A DNA stretch of 21,620 nucleotides from S141-55 sp964422065 (GTDB taxonomy: Bacteria; Hydrothermota; Hydrothermia; WGAB01), in contig CAYQZW010000016.1 of the NCBI GenBank assembly GCA_964422065.1, positions 1 to 21,620 of the forward strand, written 5' to 3'. The notes under the pieces are model-generated. The model was not told the origin of the DNA and made no database searches. It was given only the letters and a program-made list of their open reading frames with translations. The number at the start of each line of letters is the position of its first letter. Within the stretch, counting starts at the first letter, position 1. The position numbers and the translations under genes are program-made. Below are positions 15,303 through 21,620 of this stretch, one piece after another.

Positions 15303-17177
15303 TTAAAAGATCCCGAGCAGGATGAAAAGAATGAGGCCAAAGATGACCCCATAGAGGTAGTCCTGAACCACACCATTTTGGAGAAGTCGGAGGATCTCGC
15401 CACTCTTTCGGGTCAGCCATGTCACGAAGTTCACAATGCCGTCAACGATGTAGCGATCGAACCAGCCACACAGGACCGAGAGACCGTCGATCAGGACCCG
15501 TCGGTACAGGAAATAGGCGATCTCGTCCATCCAGTATTTCTTCTGGAGCATGATGTAGATTGGACGGAACTGTTCTCGGATCCGTTCGTGGGAGATTGCC
15601 TCTTTCTGATAGATGAGATAAGCCAGGAGGATGCCGCCAAACGCCAGGGCCAAGGTCAGGATGGGGAGCCAGCCCGGGGCGTGTGCTACGGCCTCCTGGG
15701 TTGCCTCTACGGTCTCTGCAGCCTGCCCAAACAGTTTTTCAAACAGTCCTTTGAAAAGGAACCCGGCGATCACCGAGAGGAGGGCAAGGAACCACATCGG
15801 GCCGGTCATGACTGCTGGAGATTCATGGGGATGGCCCTCTGCGTCGCGGTTGCTGTAAAACACCACGAAGACGACCCGGAACATGTAAAAGGCGGTCAGG
15901 AACACCGTGGCGAGGGCAAAGATCGCCGGGACGATCATCCCGCTTTCCACCACCTTCAGGATAATCTCGTCTTTGGAGAAGTAGCCAGCGAACGGGGGAA
16001 TGCCGGCTAAAGCCAGGGTCCCAATAATGAAGACGATGGCGGTCTGTTTCATCGGCTTTGCCAGACGTCCCATCTTCCAGATGTCGTTCGTGTGCATGGC
16101 GTGGATCACACTCCCAGCCGCCAAGAACAGGAGGGCCTTGAAGAAGGCGTGGGTGAACAGGTGGAAAAAGCCCGCCATGACGGAGCCGACCCCCAGGGCA
16201 GCCATCATGTACCCCAACTGGGAGATCGTGGAGTATGCCAAGACCCGCTTGATGTCTTCCTGGACCAAGGCAATGGTCGCTGCGAAGAAGGCAGTAAAGG
16301 ACCCGATATAAGCGATAAAGGTCATCACCGATTCGGCATGGCTATAAAGCGGGAAGATTCGGGCCACGAGGTAGACCCCAGCCGCAACCATGGTCGCAGC
16401 GTGGATGAGCGCGGAGACCGGGGTCGGGCCTTCCATAGCGTCTGGTAGCCAGATGTGGAGTGGGAACTGTGCGGATTTCCCCATCGCGCCAAAGAAGACC
16501 AGGAGCATCGTCAGGGCAAGAATGGAGGACGCAATTTGGCCGGCCTCGACTTTTTGAAAGAGTTCAGGCAGTGCGAAGGTCCCGGTATGGGCCCAGAGGA
16601 CCACGATGCCTAAGGCAAAGCCGACATCCCCAAGCCGGGTAGTCCAGAACGCCTTGACCGCTGCATTCGCTGCAGAGGGCTTCTGATACCAGAATCCAAT
16701 CAGCAGGTAGGAGCACAGACCTACGAGTTCCCAGAAGATGTAGATCTGGAGGAGGGAGGCCGAGGCTGTTAAGCCCAGCATCGCAAAAGAGAACAAAGAG
16801 TGGTAGGTGTAGTAGCGGCCAAAGGAACCCAGAGGCTCTTCACTCATGTAGCCGAGAGAGTAGATCTGGACCATCGAAGCTACCAGGGTGACCACCACAA
16901 GCATTAGGGCAGCCAGGGGATCGATGTAGAATCCGACGATAATTGGCTTGAAGTTTTGGAACGGCAGCCAGGTCCATTCCCAGGTGTGGGGTCCGGGGTT
17001 CGCCAGCACGGTTTTGGCCAAGAACAAAGCGGAGACGAAGGAAGTTAGGATGGCCAAAATCGAAAGCCATGCGGCTGGCTTACCCGCACGACGCCAGGGA
17101 AGGACCAGGCCGTTCCACACAAAGGAAATCAACGGCGGCAACAATACCCACAGGGTCAAAACTTGAACCTGGTTCAT
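15303..17177 (-). CDS. nuoL: NADH-quinone oxidoreductase (complex I) subunit L
   Basis: The largest membrane subunit, 624 residues, at the distal end of the arm. FWELVGLCSYLLIGFWYQK (conserved Glu), LPDAMEGPTPVSALIHAATMVAAGVYL, AYSTISQLGYM, HAFFKALLFLAAGSVIHAM (helix-8 lysine) and GIPPFAGYFSKDEI are all present. The C-terminal stretch from about 515 includes the amphipathic lateral region (KKYWMDEIAYFLYRR, DRYIVDGIVN) and a final anchor helix. It is therefore a full-length NuoL with the horizontal helix, not a shortened Mrp or hydrogenase type. ATG 17177 follows the nuoK stop by 3 nt, with AAGGGG as ribosome-binding site. Confidence 0.97.
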   Translation of the reverse strand: MNQVQVLTLWVLLPPLISFVWNGLVLPWRRAGKPAAWLSILAILTSFVSALFLAKTVLANPGPHTWEWTWLPFQNFKPIIVGFYIDPLAALMLVVVTLVASMVQIYSLGYMSEEPLGSFGRYYTYHSLFSFAMLGLTASASLLQIYIFWELVGLCSYLLIGFWYQKPSAANAAVKAFWTTRLGDVGFALGIVVLWAHTGTFALPELFQKVEAGQIASSILALTMLLVFFGAMGKSAQFPLHIWLPDAMEGPTPVSALIHAATMVAAGVYLVARIFPLYSHAESVMTFIAYIGSFTAFFAATIALVQEDIKRVLAYSTISQLGYMMAALGVGSVMAGFFHLFTHAFFKALLFLAAGSVIHAMHTNDIWKMGRLAKPMKQTAIVFIIGTLALAGIPPFAGYFSKDEIILKVVESGMIVPAIFALATVFLTAFYMFRVVFVVFYSNRDAEGHPHESPAVMTGPMWFLALLSVIAGFLFKGLFEKLFGQAAETVEATQEAVAHAPGWLPILTLALAFGGILLAYLIYQKEAISHERIREQFRPIYIMLQKKYWMDEIAYFLYRRVLIDGLSVLCGWFDRYIVDGIVNFVTWLTRKSGEILRLLQNGVVQDYLYGVIFGLILFILLGIF

Positions 17178-17180
17178 CGT

Positions 17181-17480
17181 TTACCCCTTTAACATTGTGA
17201 TTTCGTCTGCGTTGATGGTCTTCTTCAGGCGGAAAACCTGGACGACGATCGCCAACCCCACCGCAACTTCCGCAACCGTGACGGTAATTGTGAAGAATGC
17301 AAAGAGTTGACCTCCGAGATTGCCATGCATTCGCGAGAAGGCAACGAGGACGATGTTTGAGGCGTTCAGCATCAGTTCGATCGCCATCAGGATCCCGACG
17401 GTGTTTCGCCGGGTCAACACCCCAAAAAGCCCAATCGTAAAGAGAACAAATCCCAATCCGATATAGGGTGTGACCGTCAT
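17181..17480 (-). CDS. nuoK: NADH-quinone oxidoreductase (complex I) subunit K
   Basis: A 99-residue subunit with three membrane helices, the usual size. GILMAIELMLNASN (29-42) and VAEVAVGLAIVV (69-80) carry the two conserved membrane glutamates that link proton movement along the central axis. It starts at ATG 17480, separated from the nuoJ stop by a single base, and ends three bases before nuoL. Confidence 0.96.
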   Translation of the reverse strand: MTVTPYIGLGFVLFTIGLFGVLTRRNTVGILMAIELMLNASNIVLVAFSRMHGNLGGQLFAFFTITVTVAEVAVGLAIVVQVFRLKKTINADEITMLKG

Positions 17481-17481
17481 C

Positions 17482-17964
17482 TTACCGATCCCTCCTCGCC
17501 ATCACAATCGCGCCGATGATGGCTGCAAGTAACAAAACCGATAGGACTTCAAAGGGCAGGACATAGGTGACAAAAAGGTTCTTCCCCAGTTCGAGGTTGA
17601 GGTTTTCCGGGAGCGGCTGGACCTGGAACCGCAGTTGACTGCTGCTCAGGAAGAAGAAGAGAATCAGAAGAACCGCCAGGCTTGCGATGGCTCCACCCAC
17701 CAAACTCCGGGACTGCTGAGTGATATCTTCTCCGACGATCCGCTGGGTGAGCATGATCGCAAAGACCAGGAGGGTCGCCACGCCACCGGTGTATAGCAAG
17801 ATCTGAATGAAGGCCAGTAACTCCGCATGGAGCAGGAGGTAGATGAGGGCGGTGAGAACCAGGGTGGCCCCTAAGTAGATCGCACTCCGGAACAGGTTCT
17901 TCGAAAGGACCACCCCTAACGCAGAGATGACCATCAGGATCGCAATCAGCCAAAAGATCCACAT
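17482..17964 (-). CDS. nuoJ: NADH-quinone oxidoreductase (complex I) subunit J
   Basis: A 160-residue membrane subunit. Early helices contain ALGVVLSKNLFRSAIYLGATLVLTALIYLLL (16-46) and AFIQILLYTGGVATLLVFAIML (52-73), the latter being the NuoJ signature near the pi-bulge helix that controls proton access. A final helix lies at about 136-156. ATG 17964 follows the nuoI stop by one base, and AAGGAG inside the nuoI 3' end serves as ribosome-binding site. Confidence 0.95.
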   Translation of the reverse strand: MWIFWLIAILMVISALGVVLSKNLFRSAIYLGATLVLTALIYLLLHAELLAFIQILLYTGGVATLLVFAIMLTQRIVGEDITQQSRSLVGGAIASLAVLLILFFFLSSSQLRFQVQPLPENLNLELGKNLFVTYVLPFEVLSVLLLAAIIGAIVMARRDR

Positions 17965-17965
17965 C

Positions 17966-18520
17966 CTAAGACTCCTTGGTTTTCTCGTTGGGTTTCTCGG
18001 AAGGCTTTTGCTCCGATGTTTTCTCTGTCTTGGGAGGCGCTGGCTTCCGCTGGGGCTTGGGCGGCGCTTGCATTTCCCGGAGTTTACTGCCCGTGGTCCA
18101 GTTCAACGGATACCGCTTTTCGTTGGCCAACAGCGTATCTTTGTCTAACACCAACGAATCCCGAGAGAAGAACGCAACCTCGTTGGTTTTGACCATGACG
18201 ATCGCATCCGTCGGACAGACCTGGACACACAGTTCACAAAAGATGCATGTCCCCAAGTCGAGCTGGAACTCCTTGGCCCAGTTCCGTCCCTCGCGTTTCT
18301 CAGGGATCACCGTGATGACATTGGAGGGACAAATATTCTCGCACAACTTACACCCGATGCAGTTCTCTTCCCCGGTCTCAGGATTCGTTGTCAATGCAAA
18401 GATGCCACGAAACCGCTCCGGAACCGGCCGGTGGACCTTGGGATACTGGACCGTGACCGGCCGCCGGAACAGGTTCTTCAGGGTCACCACCAAAGCGTCC
18501 AGGGTGTCTTTGACGGGCAT
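17966..18520 (-). CDS. nuoI: NADH-quinone oxidoreductase (complex I) subunit I, with Pro/Lys-rich tail
   Basis: A 184-residue ferredoxin-like subunit with two [4Fe-4S] clusters: Cys54, 57, 60, 64 and Cys92, 95, 98, 102, in the CxxCxxCxxxCP pattern. These clusters lead electrons towards the quinone site. The core ends near 148, and residues 151-184 form a tail made mainly of Pro, Lys, Glu, Gln, Ser and Thr, predicted to be disordered. In complexes without NuoEFG this side of the complex is exposed and could be where ferredoxin docks, so the Lys-rich tail may be functional; that is inference. Start ATG 18520 has a perfect AAGGAGG nine bases upstream, 15 nt after nuoH. Confidence 0.95.
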   Translation of the reverse strand: MPVKDTLDALVVTLKNLFRRPVTVQYPKVHRPVPERFRGIFALTTNPETGEENCIGCKLCENICPSNVITVIPEKREGRNWAKEFQLDLGTCIFCELCVQVCPTDAIVMVKTNEVAFFSRDSLVLDKDTLLANEKRYPLNWTTGSKLREMQAPPKPQRKPAPPKTEKTSEQKPSEKPNEKTKES

Positions 18521-18535
18521 AATGCCTTTCCTCCT

Positions 18536-19489
18536 TTACAGTCGGCCGACGACCCACAGCCCCGCCAGGAGCAGGGTGAAAAGCGAGGTCGGCACCAGGA
18601 CTCGCCAGTTCCATCGCATGAGTTGGTCTACTCGCAGTCGCAGGTAACTCCATCGGAGCCAAAGGATCACGGAAAACATGAAGAGGGATTTCAGGGCCAA
18701 CCAGAGGAATGGATGAAGCCACGGCCCACGCCATCCTCCCAGGAACAGGACCGCCGCAACAATGGATACCGCCATGAGATGGACGTATTCGCCCACATAG
18801 AACATCGCAAACTTCCAGCCCGAGTATTCGATATTGAACCCTGCCACCAATTCGGATTCCGCTTCTGGGATGTCAAAGGGCGCACGGTTCCCTTCCGCCA
18901 GTGCGGCCAGCAGAAAGACAATGAAGGAAACCTGTCCAATCACAGGGTAAAAGACGAAGGGGACCTTCTGCATCGCCACGATGTCAGAGAGTTTCATGGA
19001 GCCTGCGAGCACTACTGGGACGAGGCCGGAGAGTACCAATGGGACTTCATACGAGATCATCTGAGACATGTAGCGCATCCCGGAGAGCATCGCATATTTG
19101 TTATTTGAGCCCCAAGCAGCCATGATGACCCCGAAGATCACCAGAGAGGAGACCCCGAAGAAGTAGAGGATGCCAACATTGAGGTCCGCAAGGATCCATT
19201 TCGGTGCGAAGGGCAATACGGCAAAGAGGAGCATCGCCGGCACCATGAACAGGAACGGGGCCGCGTTAAACAGGAGCCGGTCAGCAGCTTCCGGCACGAT
19301 GTCTTCCTTTCGAAGGAGTTTGATTGCATCTGCGATGGACTGAAGCCAGCCGTGGGGATACCCGACCCAGTAAGGCCCAACACGCCGTTGCATCCGGCTG
19401 GCAAATTTGCGTTCGTACCATACCAGGTACGCCGCCACAAACAGCATCAACCCCAACAAAACCAAACTCCAAATCACGTACCCAATCAT
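18536..19489 (-). CDS. nuoH: NADH-quinone oxidoreductase (complex I) subunit H
   Basis: A 317-residue membrane subunit at the joint of the two arms, helping to form the quinone channel. YERKFASRMQRRVGP (25-39), GWLQSIADAIKLLRKED (47-63), AWGSNNKYAMLSGMR and the family signature APFDIPEAESELVAGFNIEYSG (about 204-225) are intact. The size is normal to slightly short. Its ATG overlaps the nuoD stop (ATGA). Confidence 0.97.
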   Translation of the reverse strand: MIGYVIWSLVLLGLMLFVAAYLVWYERKFASRMQRRVGPYWVGYPHGWLQSIADAIKLLRKEDIVPEAADRLLFNAAPFLFMVPAMLLFAVLPFAPKWILADLNVGILYFFGVSSLVIFGVIMAAWGSNNKYAMLSGMRYMSQMISYEVPLVLSGLVPVVLAGSMKLSDIVAMQKVPFVFYPVIGQVSFIVFLLAALAEGNRAPFDIPEAESELVAGFNIEYSGWKFAMFYVGEYVHLMAVSIVAAVLFLGGWRGPWLHPFLWLALKSLFMFSVILWLRWSYLRLRVDQLMRWNWRVLVPTSLFTLLLAGLWVVGRL

Positions 19490-20628
19490 CGGTCTACATC
19501 TCCAAACACAGGATCTAAGGACCCCAAAATCGCGACGACATCCGCGACCTTGTGTCCGACCACGAGATGCTGGATCGCTTGGAGGTTCGAGAATGAGGGC
19601 GACCGAAGTTTCAGTCGGTAGGGCTTCGGGGAGCCGTCGGAGACCAGGTAGACCCCCAGTTCGCCTCTCGGGGATTCCACGCGTTCATAGACTTCCCCTT
19701 TCGGCGCCCGGATAGCCATAGGGACTTTGACCGGTGGGCGCGAGCCCAAGGGGCCCGAGGGAAGCCCCTCAAGCGCTTGCCGGACGATCTTGATGGATTC
19801 GAAGATCTCCCGGACACGCACCGAATACCGGTCGTACACATCGCCTATGGATCCTGTAGGCACCTCAAAGTTCATCCGGTCATAGACCTCGTAGGGATAG
19901 GCCTTCCGGATGTCGAAGGCGATGCCCGTAGCACGGAGCACAGGGCCCGAGCAGCCCAAAGATAAGGCCAGTTCCTGGGAAAGGATCCCGACCCCGCGGG
20001 TCCGCTCTATGAAGACCGGGTTGCCCTCGAGCATTTCCATAACTTCATGCATTCTGGACTCGATCTCTTGCAGGGCTGTGAGGATCTGCTGGTCTAAGCC
20101 TTCGGGCATCTCATATCGGACCCCACCGATCATGATCAGGTTGGGGTGGAAGCGTGCGCCGGTCCACGCCTCAAAGATGTCCAGGAGTTTTTCCCGGAGT
20201 TCGAAGGTGTAGAGGAAGATCGTCGATCCGCCTCCCAGCGCGCCCCCAAGGTCGAGACAAAAGGTCCCAAGCCACACCAAGTGGGAAGCGATACGATGCA
20301 GTTCCGCAGCGATCACCCGGAGGTACTGGGCACGTTCAGGGACCGGGATCTTGGCGAGTTTCTCCACTACTCGGGACATCACGAGTTCGTTGGCGACAGG
20401 CCCCAAGTAGTCGTTCCGGGCCATGATGGGGACATTCTGGACGTAAGTGAGCGACTCTGCGAGTTTTTCCACACCTCGGTGTAGGTAGCCGATATGGGGG
20501 ATCAACTGCTTAATCTCTTCCCCTTCCAGGACGAGTTGGGCCCGGAAAACCCCGTGGCTTGCGGGGTGCTGGGGCCCCATGTTCACCCGCATCTCGTCAA
20601 ATGTCAGATCTAAGGTTTTCTCTTCCAT
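19486..20628 (-). CDS. nuoD: NADH-quinone oxidoreductase (complex I) subunit D (49 kDa)
   Basis: A 380-residue hydrogenase-like subunit that forms the quinone site with NuoB. NMGPQHPASHGVFR near the N-terminus has the quinone-site histidine, MARNDYLGP carries the matching tyrosine, and the product ends with the classical DPVFGDVDR. The hydrogenase-type CxxC nickel ligands are absent, as in all complex I. I prefer ATG 20628, preceded by GGTGA at five bases. A GTG at 20637 is in frame, overlaps the nuoC stop and would add three residues. nuoC and nuoD are separate genes here, not fused. No nuoE, F or G follows: nuoH comes directly after. Confidence 0.96.
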   Translation of the reverse strand: MEEKTLDLTFDEMRVNMGPQHPASHGVFRAQLVLEGEEIKQLIPHIGYLHRGVEKLAESLTYVQNVPIMARNDYLGPVANELVMSRVVEKLAKIPVPERAQYLRVIAAELHRIASHLVWLGTFCLDLGGALGGGSTIFLYTFELREKLLDIFEAWTGARFHPNLIMIGGVRYEMPEGLDQQILTALQEIESRMHEVMEMLEGNPVFIERTRGVGILSQELALSLGCSGPVLRATGIAFDIRKAYPYEVYDRMNFEVPTGSIGDVYDRYSVRVREIFESIKIVRQALEGLPSGPLGSRPPVKVPMAIRAPKGEVYERVESPRGELGVYLVSDGSPKPYRLKLRSPSFSNLQAIQHLVVGHKVADVVAILGSLDPVFGDVDR

Positions 20629-20633
20629 GGCGA

Positions 20634-21068
20634 TCACCGGTATGGAGGGAAGGGGGCATCCATGGGATAGTCTTTCCGGAGCGGATGGCCGGGATATTCG
20701 TCCGGCAACAGGATCCGCCGGAGGTCTGGATGCCCTTCAAACCGAACCCCAAAAAGGTCGTAGACTTCACGCTCATGCCATTCTGCGCCCTGGTATTCAC
20801 CGGTCAAGGTCGGCACCACGGGATCGTTAGACGGAATCTGGACCTTGAAGAGAAGTTCCTCTGTGGTTTCTGGATTCCGGACCAGGTACACCAATTCCAT
20901 GTGCTCTTTGTAGTCTACGCAGGTAATGAAGGAAAGGTAGGTGAAGCCAAGGGTGGCCTTCAAGAACTGTGCGAATTCGATAAGGCGCTCTTGGGGGATG
21001 TGGAGGATCCCCGACTCATCAGGCTCCCAGCCGAATTGTTCTTGGATGCGTTCCAAGGTCGTTGCCAT
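20634..21068 (-). CDS. nuoC: NADH-quinone oxidoreductase (complex I) subunit C
   Basis: A 144-residue peripheral-arm subunit (30 kDa type). The signature WHEREVYDLFGVRFEGHPDLRRILLP begins at about residue 97 and is intact. From ATG 21068 the AAGGAG site lies eight bases upstream. A longer in-frame start at 21161 lies within nuoB and is rejected. Start and nuoB stop share one base (TGATG). It is a short stand-alone NuoC, shorter than proteobacterial forms. Confidence 0.95.
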   Translation of the reverse strand: MATTLERIQEQFGWEPDESGILHIPQERLIEFAQFLKATLGFTYLSFITCVDYKEHMELVYLVRNPETTEELLFKVQIPSNDPVVPTLTGEYQGAEWHEREVYDLFGVRFEGHPDLRRILLPDEYPGHPLRKDYPMDAPFPPYR

Positions 21069-21601
21069 CACGCCTTCTCCTTTTTGGTGCCGGCCTCTTC
21101 CATGATCTTCTTCTGAAGGGCAATGATGCCGTGCATCAGACCTTCGGGAGAGGGCGGGCAACCGGGGACATAGACGTCGACAGGGATGATCTTATCCACG
21201 CCGGGGACGACGGAATAGACATTCCGGTAGTGGTCCCCAGAGATAGCGCAGGAGCCCATCGCGATGACATACTTCGGCTCAGGCATCTGGTCGTAGAGTC
21301 GTCGAATTCTAGAGGCCATTTTGATAGAGACCGTGCCGGCGATGATCATGACGTCGGCCTGTCGAGGGGTCGGGCGCATGATCATGCCGAACCGGTCCAG
21401 GTCGAAGCGGGACGCGAAGGTGGCCATCATTTCAATGGCGCAGCACGCGAGTCCGAAGGTCAGGGGCCAGAGGGAGGACTTTTGGCCCCAGGCGAGGAGT
21501 TTTTCGAGAGGGGTGATGATGAGTCCACCGCCTGGCCACCGTTCCACGTAATCAAAAAACTCCTCTAAAACGGCTTTGGCCTCTTCGGACTTTACGTCCA
21601 T
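21068..21601 (-). CDS. nuoB: NADH-quinone oxidoreductase (complex I) subunit B
   Basis: A 177-residue subunit holding the terminal cluster N2, which reduces quinone. Ligands are the adjacent Cys53-Cys54 (GLACCAIEM), Cys118 (MGSCAISGD) and Cys148 (YVPGCPPSPE). The Met-rich MIMRPTPRQADVMIIAGTV segment is typical. ATG 21601 has AGGGAG seven bases upstream and overlaps the preceding nuoA frame by 10 nt. Confidence 0.97.
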   Translation of the reverse strand: MDVKSEEAKAVLEEFFDYVERWPGGGLIITPLEKLLAWGQKSSLWPLTFGLACCAIEMMATFASRFDLDRFGMIMRPTPRQADVMIIAGTVSIKMASRIRRLYDQMPEPKYVIAMGSCAISGDHYRNVYSVVPGVDKIIPVDVYVPGCPPSPEGLMHGIIALQKKIMEEAGTKKEKA

Positions 21602-21620
21602 TCCAATGCTCCCTTTTTGT
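21592..21620 (-). CDS. nuoA: Complex I subunit A, last eight codons (5' part off window)
   Basis: In the frame offset from nuoB, the last bases of the window read K-K-G-A-L-E-W-T followed by TAA at 21594-21592. NuoA proteins commonly end in a GALEW motif after the last helix, and nuoA normally precedes nuoB, so I take this as the 3' end of nuoA. It overlaps nuoB by 10 nt. Only eight residues are visible, so this rests on motif plus position. Confidence 0.7.

Noticed and set aside
14547..16010. 487-codon open frame on the plus strand
   Set aside because: It lies opposite nuoM and nuoL, which have full family motifs. Its product is rich in Glu, Asp, Gln and Gly, the mirror of hydrophobic helix codons, with no recognisable domain.

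Overview
All protein-coding genes I can support in this 21.6 kb window lie on the minus strand, so transcription runs from the high coordinates to the low ones. Genes are tightly packed, often with ATGA-type overlaps, and most carry a strong AGGAG ribosome-binding site. There are no tRNAs, rRNAs, insertion sequences or CRISPR arrays that I can see. The longest stretch without a gene is 186 nt. The set suggests an uncultivated, probably anaerobic or ferredoxin-based bacterium: a complex I without NADH-dehydrogenase subunits, a 2-oxoacid:ferredoxin oxidoreductase, and a secreted metalloprotease with a type IX-secretion-like C-terminal tail. That tail points to an FCB-type phylum or an allied candidate division (WOR-3/Hydrothermae-like). 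The phylum is an inference, not shown by the sequence.

Layout in transcription order: (1) 21620-12340 is an 11-gene respiratory complex I operon, nuoA (last 8 codons only), B, C, D, H, I, J, K, L, M, N, with no nuoE, F or G. (2) 12244-10162 is a pterin operon: a tandem two-domain 6-pyruvoyl-tetrahydropterin synthase, GTP cyclohydrolase I and a short-chain reductase. This is the gene set expected for GTP to tetrahydrobiopterin, although the reductase substrate is unproven. (3) 9975-7382 is a 2-oxoacid:ferredoxin oxidoreductase, with a fused gamma-alpha subunit and a beta subunit, preceded by a leader containing an inverted repeat and followed by a hairpin terminator. (4) 7264-3217 is a large secreted M6 metalloprotease coupled to a DUF523 iron-sulfur protein and a small thioredoxin-like protein. 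(5) 3142-1 is a tandem pair of Kef/CPA2-type cation:proton antiporters with CBS domains; the second one runs off the window.

How they could work together: the oxidoreductase yields reduced ferredoxin, the EFG-less complex I could oxidise it and pump ions, and the antiporter pair could exchange H+ for Na+ or K+. The points most worth a second look are the tandem pterin synthase with two different active-site spacings inside a probable biopterin operon, the antiporter paralogue that has lost the membrane aspartate, and two promoters whose -10 boxes sit almost on the start codon of genes lacking ribosome-binding sites.
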